Assembly (NCBI GenBank): GCA_019055375.1
Contig: JAHQIW010000863.1
Location: 91,460-155,459 of the forward strand
Length of the DNA stretch: 64,000 nt
Source: Parelaphostrongylus tenuis
Taxonomy: Eukaryota; Nematoda; Chromadorea; Rhabditida; Metastrongylidae
Reading direction: 5' to 3'
Shown: in pieces, positions 1 through 10,829 of the stretch
Numbering within the stretch: the stretch's first letter is position 1
How the letters are laid out: each line of letters opens with the position of its first letter
Program-made: the position numbers and the translations under genes
Notes under the pieces: model-generated
Seen by the model: only the letters and a program-made list of their open reading frames with translations
Told to the model about the DNA's origin: nothing
Database searches by the model: none

Positions 1-322
1 ACAATCATGAGCCGGAAAAAAATCACAAAAGCATTAGAATACAGAACGTGCCCGTTCACTAGTCTGCTGGTACGTTTGTATTCCAAACGCCTGTGAAGAA
101 GAGATGTAAACGCGTAAAGCAAAGCTTTTTGAAATTCAGGAAGTTCTTTTTGGACGAGACTGAAAAGAAAAAATAGAATTACTGCAATGAAGTCGACAAT
201 AGGGTGGCTGTCAATAACTGGCTATAACCAATGCACTTGAGAACCGAATGATATGGGAGGCACATAGAGAAAAGCTTGCGGATTGATGGCATGAAGGTAG
301 AAGCAGATCCTCTGGAATGATA

Positions 323-567
323 CCATAAGACTGTGCTCAAAAATCCGATTTTACTAATACAAGGAAACAATTCACGCATTCTAAATTTCTGACGTAGGCG
401 CCTACATATATGGCGTCCGCAAGAACATACACGGGCTGGTGGAGGCGATAGTGTCCCATTTTATAAAACCCGACTGCATAATTGATTGGTGCACAAAATA
501 GAGATTCCAAGGAAAAAAGAGTGCGCACTCATCTTTAATTTTTCGATCTCAAAAACGGTGCCCTGAA
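323..567. other. Insertion specific to duplicate A
   Basis: Copy A and copy B align on both sides of this stretch, but the roughly 245 bp here is missing from B, where a different 266-bp element sits at nearly the same place (33,856-34,121). The possible flanking duplication is only a short CTGTG (318-322 and again at the right edge). No terminal inverted repeats and no coding signal were seen. It may be an unrelated small element or a piece lost from B. Confidence 0.4.
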
Positions 568-2068
568 GTCGAGGTGTGGCTGTGAAAACTTGTCTCTAAC
601 ATCCACAAGTCCAGTAATGCTGCATTACTACAATTCCCTCCTAATAATAACTGAAACTAAGCCCGAAAATATTGCAGTTGGAAAATTTTGAGCAACCGCA
701 GCACGCAAATCTTCTTCCGAAAAGATGAACAACGAGTCGAGGGTTAAGCGCGCAGATCCTCGAATTCATTTCAGAATCGTCGCTTCAAAAGCTTCTGTTC
801 TGGCATTATCCTATTAACTCCTAAAACACCTTTTCAAATACGAAATACTGTAAATCCGAACCATTCGTGTCTGAGCTCCAAACTTCCTCAAAAAGTCAAT
901 CTACGAAAACAACTCTGAACACCATTACAACTTGAATTTTAATGGTAAACTGAATCTCGTCAACTTAACACAGCCCGAAATAGTTGCACAAGTTTGGGAA
1001 TTCGACCATCTTATGGTTTAGAAAGTTAATCAATGATTAGAACGTCAGGACTGAAACAAACCCTGTAATAATTTATAAGCAGATCACGATTCAAAATAGT
1101 TATGCTATCGGACTGAGTACAGTATATCATAGCCACCTCGGCATTTCAGAGAAGAACAACTCAACCAGTCACAATAGAACTGGATCTACGTCGGAGAATT
1201 TTTGCAGGCGATTTAGATTGAAGTATTAAATGCCAATATCCGCTGCGAGGCGCTCAGCAAGTTGAAATAAAAAACCTGAGTTCGGGCAATCTTAACCCTA
1301 TGGAGGCGACGAGAATTCCCCGTAATGCACTCGTATTTGTTTAGATTTTTCGGAGGACAGAGTATTTCGACTTGGTTCCCAAAAAGTCCTTTTCAATGTG
1401 CTGTAGTAATGAAAATATCACTTGTCATCTCTAGCGCGCATCTTTTGATATGCTTGTCTATATGAATGGCTTTTCACTAGACTTTTATTGATCTTTAATC
1501 GTTACCCAATTAGGCTGAAGCAAGCAGCATGTAACTCAGGCATTTCATCGATAGAGAAAAACCTCCAATCAAATAATGAACCGCACTCCTATCAAAATGA
1601 GCTGCGCGCGGTGATTCCACTGCAGCTTTGAGAAGGCGCGGCTTAAGTACTAAATTTTTTGATCTACATGTGCACCATAATTTCCATTACCGCTTATATG
1701 ACTTTGGCACGCATATCCGCGCGAAGCTTCTTGTATTAAATGACTGCTGAAATTTTGGGGAGAAGATGAGGCATATACGTCAGTCATGGATATAATGCGC
1801 ACTGAAATAAAGTCGTAAATTTCAAATTCGTTGCCACAGTTTGCTGACAAGAAATTTTTTAAAAGTGAGTACAGTAAATAAATAACAAAAGTTAAAGCTA
1901 TCAACAGACTGCTTAACTCAGGAAGAAGCGAAAACTTCCCCTCATCTCAAAAGCTTAGACTTTGAAAGGATTTTCTTGACGCAAAGACATAATTACTGTT
2001 ATAAAATCACACGCATTGAACGCCATGTACAAAAGTTAATTAGGAGAATCTTCTTGACAGATATAGAA

Positions 2069-2242
2069 ATCCTTTGGCGACAGCGGTGGCGATGGTGGTA
2101 AACGACTTTCCGTGACGGCTTCGTTGTTGGAGAAGTATGTGCAAAAATACACCCAAAAATTCTGGACAAAGTAAGTAAAGAAAATTGTTTCGAGGGAAAA
2201 TTTTTATTTTCTGGTTCAAGTTCGGAAACATAGTTGGAGACC
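2069..2242 (-). mobile_element. Half of a mariner-like element (right end only)
   Basis: The right terminal inverted repeat (GGTCTCCAACTA-type, read on the minus strand) ends at 2,242, followed by TA. The internal sequence matches the right third of the mariner at 41,435-42,003 in copy B. The left half and left terminal repeat are missing; the break is at about 2,067. Because B has both ends with TA target duplications, the most economical reading is that copy A suffered a deletion that removed the left half of the element and more than 4 kb beyond it. Confidence 0.7.
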
Positions 2243-3068
2243 TAATAATCATGCATCCAAAAAGATGCATGCCGTCGCGAAAAGGTCAACAGCGAAAGCA
2301 TTCTATAGATGACGCATGAAGCATACTACCACAACGTTGTCAATCGGTTTGATGATAGTTTATCGGTGAAAAATCACGATGAACCACGAGCTAACGACTT
2401 AGAAACAGTAAACATACTTTCAAGACTCTTTCGGAAAACTTTAGTTTCAGAATTATCAAATTTTTGTCTCGTAACAGCTAATTTCGTTTCCTTAACAATT
2501 TTGACATAAACAAAAAGTTTTGCACTAACCTCAAGTCAGCTCAATCACACAAAAAATTATTGCATGTTCTAACCGGGAATTCATGAAAGTGCGCTCTTAA
2601 GGTTCCGAGTATTTCAGAAGAAAAAAGTTCCGTACAACTGACGACGTTGTAAAGCTGAAACACTTGTCTTGCACTATATAACTGCCACAGCAGATTTCAT
2701 GAAGGACTCAGAATATGTTATCAGATCAAACTGCCATATTTCAAGACTATGTGGCAGATCACGGCGAAAGCTCTAGTGAGCAAAAATTGTTTAAGCGCGG
2801 TCCTGCTTCCAATCTTCACATATATTGCTCCGATCATTTACACCTTGTAAATCAAAGGACCGTCTACCTGTCAGGTTAATGACCTCATTACTGATTGCAT
2901 AATTCTGTGATTTTTTCTCGTTAATTCCACAATTTTTCACTTTTGTGCAAGTTCGTATCAATTTTTTCCTCAAATAAAACAGCAAATGATTACTCAAGGC
3001 ATTCCTCTACAACTCCAGTAACTTCCACCTACATTCCTGGGAGTTTCGTGATTTCGCGGCGGTGCTAA

Positions 3069-3835
3069 CCGATTTCGGCAACGCGTGTGAAAAGATTGGT
3101 CTTCAACTAAATCTAACGAAAACGATGTTCTGGAGAAAGGATGAGTTTTGAATGTCGCATTCACTCTCAACGAAACGAACATCTACGAATGCCCCAATTA
3201 CGTCTGCCTAGGTCGTGAAATTATAGTGATGAACGACTTAGCTCCAGAGTTGTGCAGAAGGAAACGAGCGGCTTGGGGAACGTTTAAGAGCATTGATGAT
3301 GTAGTGAGAAGGACAAAGAACATTCGACTCCGTGCCCACCTTTTGGACTCGACAACTATATCTGCCTAACGTATGCAGCAGAAACGTGGTAGCTACGTAT
3401 GCAGGATGAAAGATCACTTGGCGTCATTAAACGCGCAGTCGTAAGGTCGATGCTAGGAGTACCGCGTCTCTCGCAAACGCGAGAGAGAAACCGCTCTTCC
3501 GGCCTACGTCAAAAATTGAAGATCTTAGACGCCGTTCTACACGCCAGATTATCGAAAATAAGGTGGGCAGGGCACATGATGAGCCTCAACGACAATCGAT
3601 GGACGAGAGCCGTTACCGACTGGATTCCACGGGATATAAAGCGCTCTAAGGAAGACCACCAATTCGATGGTCCTATTCCTTCACGAAAAGCATAGAAGAG
3701 AGCTGAATCCCTAGAGCGTGGTGGACCAGCTGGGATACTCTTGCTCACGATGGGGGAAAAATGAAAGTGTTCCTGGTACCCGCTCGAGTCGCTCGACGAT
3801 CAATGGGACGACATGTGATGTGGTACAGGTGATAT
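3069..3835 (+). pseudogene. RTE-type retrotransposon, 3' fragment (C-terminal part of the RT ORF)
   Basis: The sequence aligns with the last 245 or so codons of the intact RTE ORF at 57,543-60,014, from the region after the FADD motif (the codons for LNLTKTMF) through the WAGH...RW...W(I)PRD block to the 3' end. That end carries the family's terminal ACAGGTGATA sequence near 3,835. Readable segments include FTLNETNIYECPNY and LSKIRWAGHMMSLNDNRW, but the frame is broken several times (for example a stop at 3,367). It lies in duplicate A. Its left edge at 3,069 is a deletion junction compared with copy B. It is a dead, 5'-truncated copy. Confidence 0.88.
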
Positions 3836-3944
3836 ATCCATTGAATAGGTATGTCCTACATGTTTAGAGCTTACATGACAGCTTCTGCGACAAATGAGAC
3901 AATAAACTTGGTCAAATGATGGAAAAAAATACAGCGGTTTCTTC

Positions 3945-4187
3945 TAGTCTTGCGAAACTTCGATGAGTGTTGTTAGTGTGTGAATGTGGTCCACACTATT
4001 AAATCATTTTCGAAACCCCTGCTTGTACTCATGCCTGCACTTGGACTAATGAGTCTTTTTAGGTTTATGTTTACTACAAACCTTAAATTTTGACATATCA
4101 AATACAAAAAACAGTGTAAGTGCGCTAATAAGAAGAGACGGGAGGTTTTTTAGATGATCTGGTACTAACCCTGTTGTACCTTGGAAA
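3945..4187 (-). pseudogene. Decayed RTE fragment (RT fingers region), antisense
   Basis: Read on the minus strand, this matches the RTE segment coding for TPGPDRIRPEHLK through GFRKGFSTMDHIHT. It has many substitutions and internal deletions. The longer version in duplicate B (45,405-45,770) makes the identification safe. No usable frame remains. Confidence 0.65.
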
Positions 4188-4580
4188 TTCCATCACAGCT
4201 AGCAGCACTTAAAATATTTGCTATGAAGTGCTGAAGCAAACTTTCTAAATTTCTTCTTTTACATTTGAGAATTTTTTAAGATGTGAGCCAACAACTTCTT
4301 TCAATTGTTGTTGAAATGGCTGCAAAGCTTTAAATGAGCTATGCTACCTTACAGACGATGCTACACCACGCCGCTGAATTGAGGGATCAGCATCGCATTC
4401 AGAAATCCTCTGGGAGACTCTATCTTGCATATTGCACTCCAAATTATTCTTTGAGATTCCGAAATAATCCTGTCAGTTTATGACTCTAAAATCGCGCGTA
4501 ATAACTAACACAAGCAACCACGGAAATCTATCTAAATATGAAAACTCAACTTTTTAGCTGGCACGACTTTTGTATACGAC

Positions 4581-4598
4581 GTTGTTGTTGTTGTTGTT
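4581..4598. repeat. (GTT)6 microsatellite
   Basis: Six GTT units sit directly beside the Penelope-type hammerhead motif. The copy in duplicate B is shorter and interrupted (46,189-46,210). Confidence 0.85.
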
Positions 4599-4617
4599 GA
4601 TCGCTGTAAGGATTGCT

Positions 4618-4653
4618 GGCCAACGTTTCGGCGACATCGCCTTCTTCAGAGTC
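4618..4653 (-). ncRNA. Penelope-type hammerhead ribozyme motif (mutated)
   Basis: On the minus strand this holds CTGAAGA (a CUGANGA core, positions 4,649-4,643), a GGCG/CGCC stem II, then CGAAACGT. This is the layout of the minimal hammerheads in terminal repeats of Penelope-like elements. Stem I (GACU against GGCC) and the cleavage triplet are altered compared with the copies at 46,228 and 55,274, so it is probably inactive. It lies in duplicate A, next to a GTT microsatellite. Confidence 0.6.
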
Positions 4654-5262
4654 TGCATGTACGCTATTTTTGACATCTGTATGAGTCGGTAATAAGATCA
4701 ATGCATAGGCACAGCCCTCTGGATCACGTTAGAAAATTAAGCGCATGTATGGTGCCAGGTCTCGCGTTACAGTGACGCACTCATCTTTATGTTTCATTTC
4801 TGGGTCTTTAGCGTTCATCCAGAGCGTTTCGCGGGTAAAACTATTCGATAACACCGGTGGTCTGGGCAGCCTAATCATGATGCAATGCTGAGAAATTCTC
4901 GTTAATCGATTTGCTATCGGCAGAGTTTTTGTTCTTTGATGAACACTGTGAAATCTGCTGAAGACAGCTATCCGACGCGTCTCTAGTTCATAAGTGCGGG
5001 GATGAGCGTAAACCCAAATCGACTGTTCGCTTTTTTTTTGCGATGCAGCTCAAACACTCTTTGTTTCTACTGCGGTTGTTTGGTCTACACATTCTTTGTA
5101 GTTTATGGCTTAAGTAAACTAAGTCTACAGTTAATGATTGTAGAGTAGACTGAGAGGTGTCTAAGTGTCATTCCCAACAGTCAAGATTGCCCTTGTACAC
5201 ACTTGAGAGATTGAAAGACTACCCTCAATATTCAATCCTAAGTTGTTCAATGAAGTGAAGTG

Positions 5263-6540
5263 ATGCCCAAAGAAACGTTTAGAAAGGGGTTTTCATGGCC
5301 CTTCAAATTATCGATGGAACGATTATGCACAACTAGTCCGTCTAAATATGTCTGAATTGCTTAGAAAAGAAAGTTAATATTAGCGCCAGAACTTAGCACG
5401 AAGAGAAGAGTGTACATCGTACTTATAGTGGAAGCAAAAACATTTCAAATGAAAAAAAGACAAAAGGTCTTGCTTTTCACTCAACACAGATTAACACAAG
5501 TGAATTTCAGTTTTCATAAAATGGTGTTGGCGACAAGTTAATGTTACTAATTTACATAATTTCGTGCATTGCTCATTCAGTGGTGAAGTATCACCATGTG
5601 TTTGCCAGAGACTTTCTTGCCTAGATAGCTGCGCTGATTATATAAGCAGGGCACATGTATAAAAACATTAACAAGAAGCAGTTTTTTTTTGCATAAAAAC
5701 AGGAGAACCACTTTTATTCAATCAATATCTCTATATCATGATGAGAAATCCAAAAAAAGGTTCTATTCCAAGTACGACCCTATCGATGGCACACCGCTTC
5801 ACTGTAACACTGTGGTTTTCTAGGTGTAAAACTGTGAAATGGGAAAGTCATTAATCACTCGCTAGGATTATGCAAGCTTACTATGCCTTCGCTCATTTTT
5901 TCAACAAGTCCAACATGATAAAATGCTATTCAGCTATTCAATTCATGAAACACATTCAACATATAGCGTTTCAATATTGACTTAGAGAAAAGCAACAATT
6001 TTAAGTGGCTAAAACTTCGTTGACGCAACAACACTCAATAGGAACGATTGCGATAACAAAACCTTCGAAACGGACTCCGAACATTCTCATTTGTACTTCT
6101 TTCATTAATGGATTTTTACTGCGAACATTGAACCCAGATGTGAGTCTAAAGAGCGTCATGATAGGTCCCACGAATCAATAATAAAGGAGTGGTGTGACAG
6201 GTAGTCTAAGTTCGCCACGACGACCAATATCATTAATTGTGATTTTTAACGCCAGGATCCTCATTCTCAACGCTTAATGGTGCACGTGGGTTCGTTACAC
6301 AAAGCGTAATAACGAAACCGACCACGTCATATCGAATCGAAGGTTTTGCCTTGATGACGTCACCCTTGAGGTAAAAGCAAAAAGGAGAGCCATAATTCAA
6401 AATCCGAAATTTCAAAACTACCGAAACTGGGATTTTTCCATGTCATCAATCAACTCTTTAGAAGATACCGCTACTGACAGCGCTGATGAGATTTACAACT
6501 AACTAACATAGACTCGTAACGATAGTAATATGAAAGCTGA
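5263..6540. other. Intergenic; no gene recognised
   Basis: This is AT-rich unique sequence between duplicate A and a decayed RTE fragment. No long frame, splice-bounded exon series, RNA gene or clear repeat was recognised. Confidence 0.5.
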
Positions 6541-6544
6541 GGTC

Positions 6545-6790
6545 CGGAACTCGTCGTCAGACGTATGTCCGCAGAACACTTCAACTGATAGGCCAACGTG
6601 GAATAGCACTAGCTAAAGGCAACCGGCAACACACCACCGAACTTGCAATACGCTATAGAAAAGAGATAAAAGGAAACCCTAGATAGAAGAGGCAGAAATC
6701 GTGGCTGACGGTTTGAAGGTTGAAGTGGGACATTTGCAAGGCTCACCGACGTCTAGCCACTTACGAAATGCAGGTGATAGCACTCAAACT
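6545..6790 (+). pseudogene. Ancient RTE fragment (linker between endonuclease and RT)
   Basis: The stretch matches, with heavy divergence, the intact RTE at about 58,110-58,340. Shared pieces include the segment reading '..QTLELIRQRGIARA.GNR' (here 'caacgtggaatagcactagc') and the following codons for EAIKEDLKERR. No open frame survives. It is an old copy of the same superfamily, perhaps another subfamily. Confidence 0.6.
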
Positions 6791-7300
6791 CAGTATCAAC
6801 TGATGGAAGTTTCCCAAATATGAGCCCTTTTATACAGAACGGATATTGATATATTGCCGCAATGGAATATAATCATAGTGTGGCCACAACGACTCGAATG
6901 TGAAGGGACACACATAAAGGAGGTGCACAGTCAGAACGTCGCCTTTCAGTAAATGACGTACCTTTACGAGCTACATTCAAATTTTATAGCTACGAAGATT
7001 GAGTTATGCACCAAAACCGACCTCATTAGGGAGATGAACGCGTTTTTACCTCCATCGTGAGTACGCGAAGCCACTACGCTATCAAGTCACCGTATTGCAA
7101 CTGCTCTTACTTCGATATAAACTATCAAAACCGTCAGCACTCTACCTTCACATGTTTAGTCTGGTAAGCAAATATCGATATAAGTCTAGCTAAGCTGACA
7201 GCATTTTCTATCTGCGTAAACTATCTTTCTATTAATTAACCGTTTTCTAACAGTGGTATAGCACTCAACTCTTCATCGAAGAAAGAGTGGAAAGCAGTGA

Positions 7301-7372
7301 TTTTGGTAGTGTAGTGGTAGCAAGCGCCTCCTGCAAGTGTGAAACGCGGTTCTAACTCTCGCCGCTGCCGAT
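7301..7372 (+). other. tRNA-like sequence (SINE head or tRNA pseudogene)
   Basis: A box-A-like stretch (TAGTGTAGTGGTAGC, 7,306-7,320) is followed about 28 bp later by a box-B-like GGTTCTAACTC (7,348-7,358). This is the spacing of an internal Pol III promoter in a tRNA of about 72 nt. The T-stem pairing is imperfect and the anticodon arm is ambiguous, so I do not call a functional tRNA. Confidence 0.45.
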
Positions 7373-7379
7373 TTCTTGT

Positions 7380-8600
7380 TTACCTCTCAATCTCTTAGAT
7401 GAATATTTCGATATCACAAAATTGCTAGAAAGCAGTAAAATTATAGAAATATGGGTCTCATACCAACGTTATCACCATTCTATGATCACCATTAATATCG
7501 TCAACAAAACAAATCGACAAGGCAATACCTCTCAACTGAAATCTAGTGCCATTCTCGAAATTCAATGCAAAATGGGAACGATACATAATAGCAGTGAATT
7601 CTACGACCGCCATTGATGGCATCATTCTGTTCATTCCCGTTTGATAGCTCGGGATGAAGAAAACATCTCTTTCGTTGGACAAGAATTTTTCACAAGAGTG
7701 TGTAATCATTCCAAAGCTTAAGTCTCTGGCTAGTGCCGTTTATGGCCGTTTTTAAAGGATCCTTCTATAGCGCTGTAAATTCAAAAATAAAACTTTGTTT
7801 TACATCTGTCTCGAAATTCTACTAATTTTTCCCTGAAAGTCCGAAAAGCTTATAAACTTGTAGAGGAAATATCGTGGTATCAGAGCCATAAGTTTGATCT
7901 AGAGTTTCCTTCTGAGCGGAGAAAAAATTTTTTATTGAATAGAAAAATTGCACTTGATATTGTATGAGGCACCAGCTCCATCCATCTATAGTGGCGTTGA
8001 AGCCGCCGGAAGACGCCTGCGTTTCTATGCGTAGCCCTTAGATTAGTCGGAGAGACACATGTCAGCGCAAATAAATCCATCTTATCTTCCCTGAAATTCT
8101 GCAGAGAAGAGGTATATCCAGAAAATTAGCAAGACGTTGAAATAATTCCATCTTTCGCTATCGAATGACTACTAATTTCTAAGGGAAAAGCTCAGACTGG
8201 AGAGAAATATGCTCGTGTGATACACAAATGTTTTATTTTCACTGAAGCGTATAATAGTGACTTCCTCAGAAAAAGGCTGAGTATAGCACTAGTCAGAAAA
8301 TTAATCTTTGGAATCATTATTGACACTCGTATGATATTTCTTGTCTGGCAAAAGGCATCGTTTTCTCATCTTGTGCTAGCAAACGAAAAGTGCCCATGGT
8401 CCTCATAATAGCGAGCGTCATCGACTCGGCATGAATGTCAGCCAACTTCACCATTGAAAGTACAAATGTTGTTTGTCAACTATATTCCCTCAAAACGACG
8501 TTTATGGGGAAAGGACAGATAACGGAAAAAAGGCGCATGGAGTGCTTTCAAAATTGTCGAGAATCTTGTTAAAAGATAAATATCACCGCATTTTGTGTTC
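7380..8600. other. Intergenic; no gene recognised
   Basis: AT-rich sequence with several short frames but no recognisable protein family or exon series. Confidence 0.45.
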
Positions 8601-8629
8601 AATTTGTCCAGTGCATCTTTTGTTTTAAG

Positions 8630-8727
8630 GTATCACCTGTATCACCTGTCGTCCCGTTGATCGTCGAGTGACTCGAGCGGGTACCAGCAACTCTTCCATT
8701 TTTCCCTATCGCGTGCAAGAGTAGCCC
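8630..8727 (-). mobile_element. RTE 3' terminal fragment, about 100 bp
   Basis: Read on the minus strand this is the last 100 or so bases of the RTE: the codons for ATLARDREKW...YPLESLDDQRDDR and the terminal ACAGGTGATACAGGTGATA. It is a very short 5'-truncated insertion. It is bordered by a perfect 12-bp inverted repeat (ATTTGTCCAGTG at 8,602-8,613 and its complement at 8,727-8,738) instead of an obvious direct target duplication. Confidence 0.85.
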
Positions 8728-8924
8728 ACTGGACAAATATGAAAAAATAAGAAAAAAATGAAATATAAAAAAATAAAAAATAAATAAAAAAATGCAATAT
8801 GACATATGTAGAAAAATTTGTTCCTCTATATAGAAAAAGCGAGATTATTAAGCTTATTAAATGCGCACACTCAAGAAGGCAATTCTTAGATTACGCGCTA
8901 TTACACAAATAAAAGAGAGAACTC

Positions 8925-9175
8925 GAGTTTCGACCTACGTTAACAATTAGACCTCAAAGCCTCTGCTAAGGTGCCGTTATCTAGTAACTAGGTGAGCCGA
9001 GCACGTGGTGGAATAGTATGACAACCGATCAACATGTGCAATTAGCTGTCAAGTTCTACGACGTTCAGTAAAAAAAATATGGTCATTCTTTTACCAAGAT
9101 CTTGGTGGACAAAGAGCGAGCTACTGGAGAGGGTAAACCCACAAGACTACTCATGGATCTGACAGGATCAGATAG
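8925..9175 (+). pseudogene. Ancient RTE 3' fragment
   Basis: Degenerate matches to the RTE C-terminal region: an 'actcgagtttcgacctacg' start like the RTSDLRQ codons, then 'gtgagccgagcacgtggtg' like the WAGHV block, then a TRAV-like stretch and 'caagatcttgg' like the TRW block. All frames are interrupted. It lies just downstream of the RMDN-like gene remnant. Confidence 0.45.
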
Positions 9176-9531
9176 ACCGTTTACTGGCGACCCACTAGAT
9201 CTAATCGATGATAAATAAGAGGATAAGCGATAACCGTAACTCCAACTAATTTTTTAGGCTCGTATTACGCTCTAATGAGAGCACTTTCTCATGCAATTTT
9301 GTCTTGTTCTGTGGGAAGCAGTTCTATATTTGCTCAAAAAAAAAAACGTTTTCATATTCACGTCATTGCTCTCACTTCGTTTGATTTTTGTTGAGTTCTT
9401 GATTAATCCAAACGCTTATCACTTCATGTTTTCGTCTTTATAAGACGCAAGTACATATTAGTCTAACGCACCCCTATTATGGTTGTGATGGAACACAAAC
9501 AGCAAAATAATTCGTCAACCGCTTGTGAATA

Positions 9532-10826
9532 TTATCTACACGTCGAGATGATTAACATACCTTTCGCCTTTGAGGATTTGAGTGGCTTCTTCCAAATATT
9601 CGCGTTCTACCACACACTCCGAAACTATCGATATCATCAGAACCTAAAATAGTAGTGTTTTGGAACTATGCTGGAGTCGTATTTATCGTTAAGTGGAGCT
9701 TTTTTCAAAAGTAATTTTTGCTTCTGTGTAGAATCCCAAAGCGTCATGGGTTTTCCCCATAAAAAAAATGTGCTCAATTATATCTGGTGACATAACGTTT
9801 GCGTGAAAATGGAAAATTCTACCGAATAAAACACTTTAGAATCAGTGTGAATTTCCATTATGCTGTATCTAGTAATAAAATCCATAGACAGAAGTTCTAG
9901 TTTCTCATAGTTGACAATTGTAAGGCAAGCCGAGAACAGGCCAGAAATGGTGTCCTCTAATCCAGCATTCGAAAGACTTTCATAAGCTTTTGCCACTTCT
10001 TTCTCCACAGAACCAAGCACTGCAATTTGAATGAATTTCTCTCAGAAATTTGTTTCGCACAGCAATGGCTTTTTTTCGAAACAGTACTTGATTTTCAAAT
10101 CGTCCTCTCATGTGATAGAACTCATACGAATGAGCTTCGAGAGCAGTGGCCTTGCCAAAGTATATCTAAGCAGTTATGTGATATAAGATTAAAAACATAA
10201 GTAATAGATGAGTTGTATATTGCCTGTGCAACATACGACTGTGTAATTAAAAGTCACGTACGTTGAATGTGTACGGAATGCTATAAAAAATGGCAGGATG
10301 TTCATGGTATTAATGAATCTATTCAATTTTTCTGCTCCTCCTATAGAAGAGAATTGTGTTTTTGAGTGGCTGAATTACCCATTCAGGTGGAAACCGCTGT
10401 GGTTTGATTTTTAACCCAAACTGATAGAGCAGGACATGCAGTTCTTTTATGAAAAAATATTTCAAGTTCAATGCGAAAGAAAAAGGCTCTGCGGACAGAT
10501 TCTCACCTAGGTTATGATAATACATTCTAACTTGCTCCACTCCTTCATTGCATTCTATCCAAAAGTGTCTTAATCAACAAAGACTCAAAATATTCAAGCG
10601 TATTAATGCAAAAGCCTTACATGTCCGTCAAAACCATGGAAAAGGTTAAAAGTATTGGGCTACATGCCAGGAATTCGAAAAAGTACTTAATTTTGTCTTC
10701 CGCGCGATGGTTTTCGGCTAGTTTTTCCCGTAGCCGCACACAGAAGTAAAACAACGTTAAGGTTCGTCGGCTCCAGCTCGTGAGCTTGCATAGCGTAGTT
10801 GTGGGCTAAATGTTTTAAAGACTCAG
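9532..10826 (-). pseudogene. RMDN/FAM82-like TPR protein gene, probably a pseudogene
   Basis: Four candidate exons are collinear on the minus strand. Exon A (10,826-10,668) encodes ESLKHLAHNYAMQAHELEP... then, after a one-base frameshift in a T run at 10,722-10,726, EDKIKYFFEFL. Exon B (10,165-10,088) encodes KATALEAHSYEFYHMRGRF. Exon C (10,038-9,823) encodes EKEVAKAYESLSNA.... Exon D (9,643-9,561) encodes VVEREYLEEATQILKGER; it either runs on to a TAG at 9,532 or ends at a good GTATGT donor. All proposed joins after exon A are in phase 0. Introns are 502 (GC-AG), 49 and 179 nt. The order of motifs follows the regulator of microtubule dynamics (RMDN/FAM82) family, TPR-like proteins tied to microtubules or mitochondria. 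The start and N-terminus were not found. The frameshift and the GC donor suggest decay, or a sequence error. Confidence 0.5.
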
Positions 10827-10829
10827 CTG

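Larger units (their letters stand above)
1..5262. repeat. Segmental duplication, copy A
   Basis: This block is homologous, in the same orientation, to 33,488-37,335 joined to 41,819-46,872 (copy B). The match starts at the window edge, where both copies share an 'acaatcatgagcc' start, and fades after about 5,262 / 46,872. Copy A lacks about 4.48 kb present in B; the junction is near 2,067, inside a mariner element. It also lacks about 1.2 kb near 3,068 where B has extra RTE sequence. Copy A in turn has about 245 bp (323-567) not found in B. The block holds only repeats and unrecognised DNA; I see no host gene in it. It probably extends left of the window. Confidence 0.85.

Noticed and set aside
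6482..6515. CTGATGAG near 6,484
   Set aside because: No stem II or GAAA element follows; chance match.
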